A stretch of DNA of 64,000 nucleotides from Heterobilharzia americana. Its lineage: Eukaryota; Platyhelminthes; Trematoda; Strigeidida; Schistosomatidae. The DNA lies in NCBI GenBank assembly GCA_944470555.2, contig OX104134.1:9961248-10025247 (forward strand), read 5' to 3'. Both the position numbers and the translations under genes were made by a program. Positions 37,701 to 50,300 of the stretch are shown one piece after another. The notes under the pieces were generated by a model that worked only from the letters and a program-made list of their open reading frames with translations, was not told where the DNA came from and made no database searches. Within the stretch, counting starts at the first letter, position 1, and every line of letters starts with the position of its first letter.

Positions 37701-37859
37701 ATCCAAGAAGGATGCTTATTGTTTCACTAGTCAGTTGGTGAATTGTGAAGATCAGATGCTTGGTACATGAATGCACATTCATTCTTCTTGATAATTTTCT
37801 GTTTTTAATAGGATGATCAATTTGAAAATGATTTAAAAATTAAGCAGTCCACATGCATA
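34748..37859. other. Probable intron after the tolloid-like exon
   Basis: AT-rich sequence starting with a consensus donor. I looked for the next tolloid exon (a WPxGVIPY-like segment or the HEXXHXXGXXH zinc site) on the plus strand and did not see one. The open frame at 35801-36058 has no splice sites or family features. Confidence 0.5.
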
Positions 37860-38410
37860 TTTTTCACAGTTGAGTAGTTCTTCAACTAGTTCCCCGTGGT
37901 GGCAACAAGGTTTCCTCTGGAAACTAATCAGCCAAGATCACAATATATGATCTCTGACACAAAAGTGTCATGAAATAGTAAAAGATACTAGTACTGAACA
38001 ATTTGAGTAGTCAGTCAGATCAGTCAAGCTGGTCTGTAATTTTTGGTCAGTCAGATCAGAGTGGTCTAAACATCAGACCACTTTTCCGCTTGTTTAGGAG
38101 CGAGTTCATTAGCACTGCACCCAGACAAACAGCTTTTAGAACCGAGTTAGGGCAAATAATATGGCTGTGGCTACCTTACTGGTATCGATTGGCCTACCTA
38201 AAACAGAATGACTAGTTTGCAAGTGATTTACAAATTGCATGGTCCAAGTTGATATTTCTCCCAGGATAGTAGTTTTCTAACTACCTGAATGAGGTGTCAA
38301 CAACGATTCCACTGGAAACCACTCAGCCGAGATCTGGGTGGCGAAATACCACGGGTCAGCCTGGGTGGTTTCCAACTACTAAAGTTGTTCAGTACTGGTA
38401 TCGTTTTCTT
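37860..38410. repeat. Composite of short direct and inverted repeats
   Basis: A segment at about 37870-37945 (CTGGAAACTAATCAGCCAAG) is repeated in the same orientation at 38265-38335 (CTGGAAACCACTCAGCCGAG). GATACTAGTACTGAACAA at 37984-38001 is inverted at 38385-38402 (17 of 18 match). GTCAGTCAGATCAG occurs twice, near 38012 and 38046. A 13-base inverted repeat, 38314-38326 with 38361-38373 (12 of 13 pair), can form a hairpin. The frames at 38003 and 38294 come from this repeat and are not genes. I cannot assign it to a known family. Confidence 0.65.
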
Positions 38411-38699
38411 TTGAAACTGGAACATTTATTACTCGCCAAAACTAATCTAAAGAATCAGGAAACCTCTGTGAAAATAGGTGTTTTGTAACTTTATTTGATA
38501 CTTTTATCCAAAAATTCAACAGAGACAGTGCGGAGACCTGGTTTTGTCACCGAAAACATGAAGAAGTGAATTCTTCAAGTATTGTGCTCAGCGTATGTAC
38601 TACATTCTTGAGAGAAGCTGAGTGTTCCTTAGCTAGTCGTATTCCATAGGAAACATAGATCCTAGTCAAGCCCTTGACTACAGTAAGATATAATAATCA
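38411..38699. other. Non-coding spacer before family 2 fragment
   Basis: Nothing recognised. Confidence 0.5.
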
Positions 38700-39620
38700 C
38701 TTATTACTTCTCAGTTTCTAATAGTTTGTTACGTAGGTCTGACTTCACAAGGATTGACCTATCCCCTGGAGGTCATCTGGTTGACTTGGAGTATATAGAC
38801 AATTATGTCCTGTTGGCTGGAGATGCTGAGAAAATGCAGAGTCTTCTGGACACCTTGTGCAGAAATCTGAATGTTTCACATGCTTCTTACACCTCTCAAA
38901 TGTAAGATGATGCCTCAGGACTGGTGTGCAATGACTCCCAGCCTCATGATAGGGAGTGAAGCGGTGGGATGTGTCGATTACTTCACTAACTTTTAGACTT
39001 CCATCAGCTTGAACAAGCTGGTTGCTGACGAAATCTCATCTCGGATACAGAAGCCCTGTTTGGGATTTGGCAACTTGAGTCACCTTTGTAGTGACTGACA
39101 TGATATCCAACCACCAAGCTAATGATAAATATATTGCATTGCAGTTCGTCCTGTCCTGTAATTCTGCAGTTAGACATGGTCGATAAAAGTAGGAGAAATA
39201 AATCGGGTTCAGGATTTTGACTGCAGGTGTTTTGGTAGCATTTCTCTTGTTTGGTATAGTCACCATGTGATCAATGTTGAGGTCAAGCGAAAGGTGCTAG
39301 GCATATCGACTGATGAGGTTGTGTAGCTTAATCAACCGTAGTGGACTGGACATGTACTACGCATGCTGAGCCACTGCCTATCTCGACGTGCCTTGCTGTG
39401 GGAATTTGAATTAGGTTGGAAGTGTTCAGGGTGGCTAGTCCAAGACCTGGCGCCAGTCGGTGAAGTCTCTCACTGTTGGTATGAGTCATGTGAGACGATG
39501 CAGAGTGCCTGGTTGTGGTCCCGGAGACAAAATAAATCAGTGGTTGGGGACTTTTGATGACATAGCTGAAAATCGCCCATAGTGGTGCAGATGTATTCAC
39601 TCCTTGATATCTAAGGCTTG
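38700..39620 (+). pseudogene. Non-LTR retrotransposon family 2, 3' RT and C-terminal fragment
   Basis: A different retrotransposon family from the one at 5015. Readable parts: PGGHLVDLEYIDNYVLLAGD with AEKMQSLL (38764-38850), the RT palm motif where the usual YADD is damaged to YIDN; KCKMM-like CKMMPQDW in shifted frame (about 38902-38925); GSEAVGCVDYFTN (38950-38985); SLNKLVADEISSRIQKPCLG (39000-39065); SGLDMYYACXATAYLD-like and WWSGHV-type sequence near 39340-39400; and a final NRPXWCRCIHSL near 39570-39605, the conserved end of the protein. The 5' part is absent, as is common for target-primed insertions. The two minus frames (39036, 39328) and the plus frame at 39363 are shadows. The family resembles CR1/SR1-type schistosome elements; that label is tentative. 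Confidence 0.8.
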
Positions 39621-41459
39621 AATATTCTCACTAACCGTTATTTTCAATTTTTTATTCTCTCACTAAATTTTGCCTAATCTGATATCACTCCTTTTCCATT
39701 CATCTGTTTTTTTGTATACTACTGCGAAGTCTAGGAACTTGAGCAAATGCATCTGTGTGCGAAGTTCTACGTCGAATTTAACATTCAGTCAATAATCTGT
39801 TAAAGATAAATGACTTGTAAAACACAACGTCTGAACATACAAAATACTTGAAGAATAAAGCAAGCATATGGGTCAAAATCAAGCATGTTTATCTAACTCA
39901 TCCCAGAACAACACGTTCTGTATTAAGAAAAATTCTTGATCACCACTTGTTTCTCACATCAGTAGTGTTTATATACATGTCTTTACATGAACACTTTTTG
40001 ATGTCACTGCACATTTTTTTAAGTTGTTACTGTCAAGACTTTCTATTATTACTTAACATACATTCGTTAATCAGATTATGCCATAAGGTAAAAACAATAT
40101 TTTCAAATAAAAAGCACCCTTTCAGTTTCTTGTCGACATGGATAATTAAATGCTATTTAACACTACTGGAATAAATTGAAAATTAATGGGGTTAATATTC
40201 ACTAGTTAGATTGATTCTCCACCTAAATGTCTGTATGCGTGTACAGATGTAAGTATTTACGTTTCTGTAAGAATTAGCAGTGTCGTACAATCTATGGTAC
40301 TGCTTTCACTAGGGTTCTTTCTCGTGTTTTTACTTTAGATACTACTGACTACAACTAAGCAAACCATCCTTTCCTAAGTTTACATACACTAATTAAAATA
40401 AAATTCTTGACTGCTACAACAAGCAGCTGTTATGAAATAACTTCTGTTTACATACGCAAAAAGAAGAGCCTAAATCTACTAGTTTAATATAAGGTCATAG
40501 CTATGACAAAAACATATAGTTTTCGCTATACTTTTGATGCTCATCGAAGAATCTCATTTATTTCATTTTTATTACATAATAACATTTAGGACTAATTTTA
40601 TATGTTCCCTTATATTTATCAGTAAGGCTTTAAAAGTAGTTGGCATCTTCTGCTACTTTGTTTAACAGTAGGTAAGCAGCTTTTTATAGTAGAATACTAT
40701 GCTATAAAATAGATTTCACGTGTACCTAGTATGGTCTTGGCTTATTCACTGGATGTTTACTGGTAATTAAAATGAAGCTTCGTCTCCAAGTCTCTTGCTA
40801 TTCACTACAAATCATAATAGACTTTCCACAGCATAAATTGTATTTACTTTCCAATAAATTAGAACTTAGGCTCTATATTAATTCCGTAAACCAAGCTTTG
40901 TGAATGGAAATAGGAATGATACACCATCTGAAACATATCAGGTTTGCGCAAATTAACAAAACCCACTTAAAAGCCTTAAACTGATCGAATCACGGGTCCT
41001 TAATTTATATGTAATTTTTAGAATATACAGCCAAAAGTACTTATGAGATCTCAATTTTCAATGGTAAATTCATTTGAGTATAAAGTACCTCAGTGTTTGT
41101 GTGAAATACAATGTCCAACGTTTAAACGTTTAGAAAAACACAACTTTTCTGACGTCTGCCTGTTTGTTCGAAATATCTTCGATTCAAATAGTACCAGTAA
41201 GATTCTCATCTCAGCTGGCATATCATTGCTGTTCACAGTTTTTTCAACCGAATAAACCATTGATATGATTTGTAGAAAAGTTGATAATACCATTATCCCA
41301 ATAAACGATATGGGAAGACTTTTACTTTCATGTACCAAGAATATTCTGTTGCAGCCCAGTAGCCTTTCATTTCACCAGATTGATGATGTTACTGCATTCA
41401 AGCTCTTTTTAACCCCTTTTTGTTGACTTGTCTTTTCTAAGTCTGGAAAGTAGCAGCTT
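39621..41459. other. Possible family 2 3' UTR, then AT-rich non-coding DNA
   Basis: The first 150 or so bases are T-rich with CTCACTAAATTTTGCC and CTCCTTTTCCATTCATC and may be the 3' UTR of the family 2 copy. The 108-codon frame at 39848-40174 has random-looking Phe/Leu-rich composition and no known domain; it is not accepted as a gene. Confidence 0.5.
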
Positions 41460-41770
41460 GAAATTCTTGATACAGCAGAGACAGCTGTACCAGTGGTAAA
41501 TGAATGACACCTTTATTGTTTGTGGAGAAAAACTGGAGGGATAGAAACTGCTGAGGTTTCAATTCACATTATCTAAATATGACTTTCACGATAAGTTATA
41601 ACGAAAATGACAATATAGGATTCCTAAATGTCACTGTCGTGAAAAGAAGTAATTGACGGTTGTAAGGTTCATTTATTAAAAACCATTATGGATGAGAGAG
41701 GACTTTCGTTTAACGCAACGCAGAAGGATCGCAGTTCACTAGAGTCAGAAACAGCTGTTCTTATAACACC
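41460..41770 (+). pseudogene. Penelope-like reverse transcriptase fragment, heavily decayed
   Basis: MNDTFIVCGEKLEG (about 41500-41540) resembles the YVDDTF motif region of Penelope-like RTs with the Asp pair reduced to ND. In another frame FQFTLSKYDFHDKL and then ENDNIGFLNVTVVKR (41557-41650) match the segment that follows in that family (IQFT.E......FLDV.V.R). About 300 bases are readable across frameshifts. No GIY-YIG domain follows within the next kilobase. Assignment is by motif order only. Confidence 0.5.
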
Positions 41771-43035
41771 TTTAACTGTAGTATAAGGACCTTCAAAAGC
41801 ACTCTAGTAAAAGCAGATCTCCATAGACTTAATTAGTAATTCTGCTAAATGGATAGAGAATGAAACAGTGTCCTTCGTAGCACCAAAGAAATCATTTTAA
41901 ATCAACCTACAATTCAAAGGTAATAAAGTAAATGGGCGAAGACTTGAAAATTTTATCAGAAGGACCAATCATATTATCAAGGGTCATGTTTCTCAACACA
42001 GTTTCTCAGTTTCTAGACACCTCTTGATGGATATATCAATTTTAATACTTGTAGAAGTAGATACATGATCATACGAAGAGAAATCCTTTTATCAGAATGA
42101 TTGAGCACATATCTAAATAACTGAGGCCTGTAAAAAAATTCTAAGTGAAGTTCGATAATGAAACGACTAATAAACTGTGTTCATTATATTGATGCTTTAA
42201 GATTATCAGTAGACGGACGGAGACAAAGATGTCCTCAGGATCATAATCCTATACGATTCAAATTGTCAAACTTAGTGTTTGAACGAAGAAACAAATTGAA
42301 GTTAGCTTAAATCCTAAAGGGCAGTAATTGTAAATAGTTTAATTATATTTATTCTTTCTCACCCAATTTTTGCCATGACCTATTACCTGTATTCTATGGA
42401 CAGTTTTTCTCGCTCTTAGTTTGTTCCATTTGCTTTACTTTGTTACCACTACCATTATTACTGTTCTCAATTTCAACAAGCATCTGGTCGTCTTAGGATG
42501 CTTAGCTCTTCATTAATACCGCAGTTTTAATTAACTACTGTCTGCACTGTCTAAGATAGTTTAATGTCTCCTAACCACCCCAGCTCTCAACCTAATGTCA
42601 ACATTATCATTACTGTTATCATTATTTTTTGACTGGAATCCACATTATTCTCTAACCTGACACTTTTCCCCAGCTTCTCTTTTGATTATCTGTTCTATTC
42701 AGAGTGATGTGATTTATCTTCAGGGTGTCTATTCATTTTGAACTTCCACACATCTTTTTCATTATTATCTGAACTCTAAAAATTGCTCACTTTCATATCT
42801 CTACGCTTTAAATGATATCTGAATTTACGTTAAGTACATATGCCTGTTTAGTTAGTGTGGTATATATTTAGCGTAACCAGCCAGCAAGTTCTGCTGAAAT
42901 TTATGAGTTGCATAAATACTGCTTTACTAACACTCTTTGATCGACCAAGTTCTTTCAACACTCAAAGGTGGACAACGAGAACCTGGTTGCTCTCCCGTGA
43001 TTTATCAGTGTCTCCAATTCAGTCACACAGGAGAT
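41771..43035. other. AT-rich non-coding DNA
   Basis: Possibly more of the Penelope-like relic at the start, then nothing recognised. T-rich tracts at 42350-42700. Confidence 0.5.
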
Positions 43036-43212
43036 CAGCTGTGGCCTGAATAGCTAAGTGGTAACGACACTAAGTGCAACACTGGATAATGTGGGTTAGG
43101 ATCTCTAAGGGGGTCATCAGTTTCATCAACTTTGCAGATACGCCTTTCTGAAGAACACCACAAGCACGAGACCCTTGTCCAGGGTTTCTTGCCAAATGAT
43201 TCCAATCAACTG
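43036..43212 (+). mobile_element. Hammerhead SINE, group C (copy C2)
   Basis: The head has a good A box (ATAGCTAAGTGGTAACG, about 43050) and a degenerate B box (GGGTTAGGATCTC, about 43091). It is followed by a spacer, the hammerhead core at 43143-43184 and the group C tail GGGTTTCTTGCC. It is the best preserved group C copy. Confidence 0.8.
43143..43184 (+). ncRNA. Hammerhead ribozyme core, best preserved group C copy
   Basis: CTGAAGA at 43148-43154 fits the invariant CUGANGA exactly. Stem II follows with an ACCACAA-type loop and GCAC, then GAGAC (43168-43172) where GAAAC is required, and a GTC triplet before CAGGG. Only the one purine change in GAAAC clearly violates the core. Confidence 0.68.
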
Positions 43213-43574
43213 GTTCTCTTGGTTTGTCTTAAACTACATATTCGTTTCAGGTAAACACTGTCTTATTCATCTTCGGAAAACTTTATTGGTCTAGTTGTCA
43301 TACCTTGATAATTTTCTCCTTTTGGTTTATGAACAAATACCTAATATCCTTATGCAAACAGTGAGACTATCCGTCAAAATTATATAAACCTTTTTGTAAT
43401 TTCACTAGTGCTTTTTCCATCATTGACATTTTCCTTATTTGTGTACTCTAACTTAAATACTTACTATCAAGCACAAGCTATTGATCTACCTATAGTAACT
43501 AATTTCTGCATGTTACTATAGATCCAGGTGCAAAGTTTATCGAAAATAACTATCAGAGCAGTATTTTCATGAAC

Positions 43575-43740
43575 TATTAGCATCTGGAGAACCTGGGAGC
43601 ACTAAACAACTGTCTCGTCCTGGTATGGGACTCCTCAGCAGTGCACACCCATTGTCCCGTCAGGAACTGGAACCAGAAACTTCAGATTTCACGTCGAGTT
43701 TATTATTGAGCCACTGGGTTGAGATCCAATGGCCCTTAGA
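43575..43740 (-). mobile_element. Hammerhead SINE, group A (copy A6)
   Basis: On the minus strand CCATTGGATCTCAACCCAGTGGCTCAATAATAA forms the A-box side of the tRNA-like head, followed by a degenerate B box (GGTTCCAGTTCCTGACGGG), the hammerhead core at 43644-43599 and the tail CCCAGGTTCTCCAGATGC. It is the best preserved group A copy. Confidence 0.82.
43599..43644 (-). ncRNA. Hammerhead ribozyme core, best preserved group A copy
   Basis: The minus strand reads GCACTG, CTGAGGA (exact CUGANGA), GTCC, loop CATACCA, GGAC, GAGAC, AGTTGTT, TAGTGC. Stem II (GTCC/GGAC) is perfect and the outer stem GCACT pairs with the AGTGC partner. GTT satisfies the NUH cleavage rule. The single core violation is G for A in GAAAC. 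Confidence 0.75.
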
Positions 43741-44419
43741 TTTCAATTTTTAACTGATATCACACCACTATGAATACCATCTTGAAATCACTGATCCTCA
43801 CAAACTTCCAAAGTGAAACTGAATATATTTATTATGTTCTTCAGTCAGTTTTAACGCTTGGTTCGGATGTTAGGTTACTTCTTCTTGGCGTGGATTGAGT
43901 TATCAAGGAGCTCTCTAGTTATTACCAGTTCTTCAACTGATATTTTTGCTCATGATCGCGAATGTCATCGCCATTCACCTCCCTTACTGTTTTCAAGAAT
44001 TCGCCATATTCTTTAACTGCCTCACGTTAATCACTGACCAATTGTCTTTTGAAAAAATATCAGAGAATTCCGCACTCAAATATGCTAAGCTCCTGTTATC
44101 TACGGTTGCTTCGTACAATGTTGTAATTAGTATTTTCAAACATCAAGTACTTTTCTGCTTTTGGCCACCGTTTGCTGTCTTCGTCATGCATGAAGAAATC
44201 TCAGCATACTACTTGATAGATACGATAAAAATGTCAATATTTAACAAATATGTTGGAATTCTTCATGGCATTTTGTTGATGCACTAAGATGAATGATCGA
44301 ATTAAATACATGTTTGATATAACTGGATCTGCACTGAGTTTTAACGGCTAGATATCTGTGTCAATTACTTACAGGTAACAGATTGGTGTACTTAGTCAAG
44401 ACTTACAGATGCCCAGTTA
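43741..44419. other. Spacer between SINE copies; open frame of unknown meaning
   Basis: Bases 43775-43815 resemble the tail sequences after A4 and A5. A 113-codon plus frame at 43946-44287 has no recognised domain, signal or splice context. Its length is unusual for this AT content but it cannot be supported as a gene. Confidence 0.4.
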
Positions 44420-44580
44420 TAGCCCGTGTAGTTCAGTGATAAAGTCTCTAGCTTCAGGAGTGAGCCATTTGTGTTCGAATCCCCGGTGAAACAGAGGGTT
44501 ATTTATAGTTGCAGATACTTCTTGCTTATGAGTGCCAGTGAAGAGCCTGACTTAGTTCAAAGGCATCCTGTTAATGAATT
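44420..44580 (+). mobile_element. Hammerhead SINE, group C (copy C3)
   Basis: This copy has the cleanest tRNA-like head in the window: GTGTAGTTCAGTGATAAAG (A box, about 44427) and GTGTTCGAATCCCCGG (B box, about 44470-44485), at normal tRNA spacing. Downstream GCTTATGAGTGCCAGTGAAG (44524-44543) matches the group C hammerhead start (CTGATGAGTGC) with G5 changed to T; the second half, around CCTGAC, has decayed. The 75-codon frame at 44471 reads through the repeat and is not a gene. Confidence 0.75.
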
Positions 44581-47137
44581 TCTAACGCCTAACACAGCTT
44601 TCTTCTTCTTCATCTTATCCAATAAGAACTTCACATATTATGCTGATCATAAAGTACCTAAGATATTGTTTCCTCGAATTCATGTGGTGGTACCCTGAAG
44701 AGTCTTAGATAAGGTGTGATAATGTGAAGTTATTTTACCACTAAACTGTACCGAATTCTTTCAGCGATGGAAGTCAGTCATTCAGAAAATTTTTTATGTT
44801 TCGTGAAATGTTTACATATAACCAACAAGCGTAACTAAGTAAGCTGTTGGTTAGTAGAATGTTCTTTGTTGGTGAAAACAAATGGCTATCAGTCGACAAT
44901 CTTTTCAAATAAACATACCTTCAAATCTCCACCCAGGCAGCCATTGCATACTGAACAGCTGAAAAGGATTTAGGATAATACAGAATAAAAAACTGAGTAA
45001 GATCCAGAAAATTCGGAATCCAACGAGTAAGTAGCAGTCAGAAATGAACTGAGTGGTGACAGAGATGTGCAAACGGTTGACAGTCTTTGGCCAACTGCAC
45101 TGTAGAAAGTTACCTCTTCTTCATGTACCTCAAAACAAATTCTGAACAGTATGGATAGTCTAAATGAAGTAAGCGCAAGACTAAAAAATCCAAGGGATAA
45201 CTGTTTCAGGCTGGTAATATTACCATCTTGTGGGTTTTGATTTAGTATAGTAGTATTGGATCTGTACTTAAAAATGGTTTATAATTAGAACTGGGACTGA
45301 AACTTAGTAACATTACTGTTTTTTAAAAGATGGCTAGCAAGAACAGCTAGCGATAATAATTATCTTTGGAAAGCATACTGATGTTACCACAGTAAGTAAC
45401 GCCAATTTCCCCTCGAAAACAACAGTGTTTAGTGCTTCACTTGCGTAATCACGAAATTAGCCGTTTTTGGATTAATCCATCTCACTGATATGACAGTAGC
45501 ATAAGAAAACATACATCTACGCCAGAATAGTAGTAAGGGTTTGTTACAGCAGGCTATTAAAACAATTTTGCCATGCATACAGCAGCTACCAGGATATATG
45601 TGGACACATATGTATGGTTAGTTGCTTAGAAAGTTAATCCAACCCTTGATTACGCATTATACAGCTCTGCATTTGTCACCGTAATAGTTCCACTGAAGAA
45701 ATACTTCATACTTCAGGTTATCTGTCCGTGTTTGTTCTGGTCTAGTCGATACAGGGAAAAATATATTGAGAGAACCTGCGTTTCTGGCAGTGAGAATAAG
45801 GAAGTAATTCAATACATACTTCTGATTTGACTACAGATTACATTATATTGGTTTCATCCCACATATGCAACCATTGCCATCAGGTAAATCTCAACAAAAT
45901 TAACTTCAACTGATTTATTCATCACAAGTGGACAATGCTGAGACATTTAGTCCCATTTCAAAATAATCGATGATCGTTTCAACAAGTATATGCGAGAAGT
46001 ATTTAGAACGTTTTGTGTGTATCTTTGATCTGCACACCTGAGAGAGATAAGTACTAAAATCTAGAAATAAGAGAATGATGTAGAAAAGTAGGTTAACTGG
46101 ATAAAAACTGGTTTTAAGGAGTAGAATGTAATGTGTTTAATGCTTAATATTAATGTAAAGTCAAATAAAATATTTAGATTGTTCATCAATTCAACAGTTT
46201 TTAATAAAACATGCGAATGTATAAGTGCATACTTATTCATTAATTTGTTGTATACACTAGGCCAATACTATTCTAACCTTGAACTGATTTTCATCCAGTA
46301 ATTTCAAGATTATTATTAAGAACTAACTATTCTCCATAGCACCATTATTGAAAAATATTTGGTCTAGTAACAAATATGCGAAACGGGAGTACTTGTTCTG
46401 CACGCATTTTTAATAGGTACGTTTGATGGATTTCAGTAAATTCTGTCAGTTAACCTAGTTGGTAACTTTGTTAGATGATAGATCCTTAAATTAACTACCA
46501 AAGAGGCAGAGTATTTAGTTACATAGGATCCATCTTAGTGAAGTGCAGTCTTTGCTGTTTTATTTTGTTTTGCTTTGGATCAACTTGCACCAGACAGATT
46601 CCTCTCTTTCAAGAACTATAAGCACAATAAAAGTTCCCTCCTCGAAAAAGGAAGTTCAGTGATTTCAGTTAATAGCAGTTGGCATTCACTCACTTATTGA
46701 ACTGGTACTGTTGTAATCTACTGACTGGTCTCATTCCATACCACCTCGTAGTTATCAAAACATTTTCCTAGCCCATTGGTCACAGTATCACGCTTTGATC
46801 AACACAATTAGTCAGTACCCTTGATCAATTTATGCTCAAATGAGATGGACTAATAAGCTGCCCTGAACTATTTAAATCGGAAATTTAAAACCGGGGTTTA
46901 AGGGTATAAATGTACTTTGGTGAAAACCGCTGAGATGACCATCCTTTTTTCCTTCAGGAACTTGAGTATATGTCCCAGTGTTTTTTCCCAATTCCCTAAA
47001 AAACTGAAGCTAAACAACTCTGGTTTAGGAATTAATAGCAGAGGAATTTTCTGCAACATCTGTACTGTCCGAAATTTGACATTGTCTTCCACTGCTTACC
47101 AATTAGTTTCATTGCAAACCATGTATTTTTGTATTAA
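44581..47137. other. AT-rich non-coding DNA
   Basis: Nothing recognised. Opposed frames at 46898-47147 are shadows of one another without splice sites or family resemblance. Confidence 0.55.
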
Positions 47138-47312
47138 TGATGGATAGTGGCTAGTAGTGGAACCCTGCTTAACGTGTGTTTCTTCCTATTTAAGACTCAT
47201 TAGCCAGATAGATGTATTTCCCTCCCAGTAAGCGATAGTCCCACTAGGACTTGAACTTGGGACCGATCTCTTCAAACACCAGAGCACTATTCACTACTTG
47301 TGCAACGGGCAT
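47138..47312 (-). mobile_element. Hammerhead SINE, group B (copy B3)
   Basis: On the minus strand the head runs from GCCCGTTGCACAAGTAGTG (A-box side) to CCAAGTTCAAGTCCTAGTGG (B box), then TACTGGGAGG as in B1, the hammerhead core at 47208-47164 and the tail CTACTAGCCACTATCC. It matches B1 along its full length. Confidence 0.82.
47164..47208 (-). ncRNA. Hammerhead ribozyme core, well preserved (in B3)
   Basis: The minus strand reads CTAATGAGTCTTAAATAGGA then AGAAACACACG and GTT. Against the schistosome consensus (CUGAUGAGUCCCAAAUAGGACGAAAC) there is one core change (G5 to A) and a shortened stem II. The loop AAATA, GAAAC and a NUH-type GTT triplet remain. Confidence 0.7.
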
Positions 47313-50300
47313 AGTTTTATTGTTGTTGCTTCTTTTACTAGGATGGTATTCATTTATTGCATGACGTATAGGGAAAATAATAGTTTACTGAAACTGAACA
47401 GAAAATATCCAACATCCTGTAAAATATTTATTCAGACTGCATAGTTTTACTGCCTTGACAACAATCATCTGGCTGTTCATGTTTTTTGGTAACAGCTATT
47501 TATGGACTTTCCGTTGAAATCACGCTTTGACTTGATTCAACTAGCTAATTAACTATCATGGTAATGAGAATACTTTTACCTTTATGCTGATTTTTGTGTA
47601 TATTATGCCTTTCTGCAGTCAACGCAATGTCTTCGTACTCATTAATGACAGAAGACCATGAAAGCTATACAAAATTCTGAATACTTTTATTCCTCTTCAT
47701 ACATATGACTAGTATAAAAGGAACATGTTCTAACTTTTTCCGCAGTTAAATTTTAGTTTACCCCATTATTGATTTGATAGTGTTAACTGAAGCTTCAATG
47801 AAAATACAGACTATACCGTGAGACTCAGCCCTATAAGTCTAGGTTTACTAATTATTCCACCACAGTCTACTTTCATCATAAGTCATTATTTTATTTACAG
47901 CTTCAGCATTATGACAGCTGTACACTTGTTAAAAACCATACATATATGCACCTCCCAAAAATAAGTTTGAACTGGAGGGAAGCTGTAAAATTTTACATGT
48001 GGATGCTTAACTGCGATATTCTTACTCCCACATTTTTAAATACCGTTTTGATATTCATCTCAACCTTATTTTTCAGGTAAAACTGTTCACAGAAAGCCTT
48101 TATTATCGACAAAAATTTACATATTTGAAACTTTACGAACAAATTTATAGTTATGCAAGTGGCTAAACCCCAGCCGACGCATATCCCAATGAAAATCTTT
48201 TATAGACACTTGATGCCAGACTTTTCAGATCTCAACCTCTTCCTTTCGATCAATTTTATTTTTTTAAATCAATGATGTGACGTAGTTAACATAGACTAAC
48301 AGTAGCCTCACTTCAGGAGACAGATCAGTCACTGCAAACAAAACAGTTACTACTTGACAAAAATCTTTTAATTGCTACAATATTAGCCTCAAAATTGTAA
48401 CCGTAGTTGTTTATTTATCAGAAATAACTATGTCAGTAATAAGATAGTTAATTGTATCTTTTATAAGAAACTAAGCAACACAGTTCTCTATCCGTTTTAT
48501 CTAGCTTAATGTTAAGGAACATGGTTGCTTCATGCGTCTATAAATGAACTATATTTCTTATTCATATCAAGAGTTTTGACTGACGTTTAAGCATTTGTTT
48601 ATATTATAACCCAAAACTGAACAAAAATATTTTTTCCGTTTCTTATCAGTGGGTTGTTGGAGATGAAGTTTGCTAAGTAGTCCTCATTGTTAGGATGCAG
48701 CGTGAAGTTCTGCAATAATTCGCATAAGAAAGAGTGGTGTTTCTGCTGTCGTCAGGTTATAAGGAGCTACTTCTTGATTTCCTGTCTGAAGCTACATCAC
48801 GGAAGCTTACTGAAGTGAAATTAGTATTACGGCAATGATTAAGTCACTACATCTATATCAATGTGAGCATACACAAGATTTGTTCTGGTTCTCACCATGA
48901 TCCAAACTTCCTATTCTAATATCATTTTCATGCATCACGAAATTTCTCATATGAAATTCGTTGAGGATATGCAAATTGTTTGAAATTCAGCGAAGTGAAG
49001 CTATGAAAGATACGCAACCAACTTCCTCATGGATAAACAAGAATCGTTTCGGTTGAACAGACTATAATAAACGTATATGAAGTAGTCATGTCTACAAGAC
49101 ACCTAACGGTTAAGAAATAATACCAGTTACCGAAATGCATAGAATACTCAGTATTATTCATAGCTACTGAGAAGAATTACCCCACTGCTTAGTGTTCCAC
49201 GTAATTTTCAGTTGCCCTAGATATATTTTGTAATGACTGAATCCTACAGTAGGACTGTTTATTCTGTTACAGACAAGTTAACACGGTTACACGATCGGTA
49301 TCTTCTCTGAGTATGCCCGACTAAGCCTTCTGTTCACGAAGAAGCTCCAACATGACTCATTTTTTAGGCCGAGTAAATGCGACAAGGATTTATGATTTAC
49401 GCATCTCGTATTATCATTTTTCATTTCACTCACACAATCTGAGTGTGTTTATAGTAACCCTGAAACTGTTTATATCAGCTATTTGGATATTAAAGATTTC
49501 TTCAACACAAGTTTGTATCACAAGATCGTGAATCAGTGAAGAATTTAGATAATGTAACTTCAGATATAGTCAGCGGACAAGAATAATTTGTGTTTTGATA
49601 TGTATATAGGGTTTTTTAATGAAACTAAGTTAGTGACTGTTTTAAAGGCCCATGTAACTTCCAGGTTTCAGTAGTATATAACACTTGATAAAATTGTTGG
49701 TAAATTTTTATTTTCATTCTATACAATTTAGGCTTCACTACAAGCCAGTTATGATCGATTCACATCGTTGCATAGCCATACTTAATTCAACAGATTTTTT
49801 GTTTATCTTTCCTGCAATTATTCGGCAGAATACATCTTTTGAAACTGAACAGCAAAGCTTACGAAGTGCACAAAGTTTCTGATTATTCTGCTTTGTTTAA
49901 ATAAGCTTTCCACAGAACTGACCAATTGAAGTTAGTTAAAGAGAATAAAACCTTGGCAAAATATCTTTATCGGAAGAATAAGCATTCCATTTGTCTTTTC
50001 TGAGCTTGTTTTATGATTAAGTTACTTATGTACTTACAATTGTCTAAACTTAGTTTAATTTTGTAAAAGAAAGAACGTGAGGTATTACGTAAAATAAACT
50101 GGTTTTGCTAACGTCATCACCGCCAAATAAAAGAATTGGCTATTTTATTTACTGAAAACTACTTAACATGATAAAAAATATGTCGACCGGATGATGGTAT
50201 ATCTTTTATTCTACTTGATTCTACTTAAATGATACTCCTTCAGAAAAAATGTTTTTTGACATAAGAATGTAGTCAAAGTAGTGAACAAAACATTTATTGC

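Noticed and set aside
39848..40174. 108-codon plus-strand frame as a membrane protein gene
   Set aside because: Phe/Leu-rich composition expected from T-rich sequence, no promoter or splice context, no family resemblance.
43946..44287. 113-codon plus-strand frame as a gene
   Set aside because: No domain, no splice signals, no conserved-looking segments; the minus strand here is equally unconvincing.
44425..44490. Functional tRNA gene
   Set aside because: A and B boxes are good, but no full cloverleaf with acceptor pairing forms and a group C hammerhead follows; it is a SINE head.
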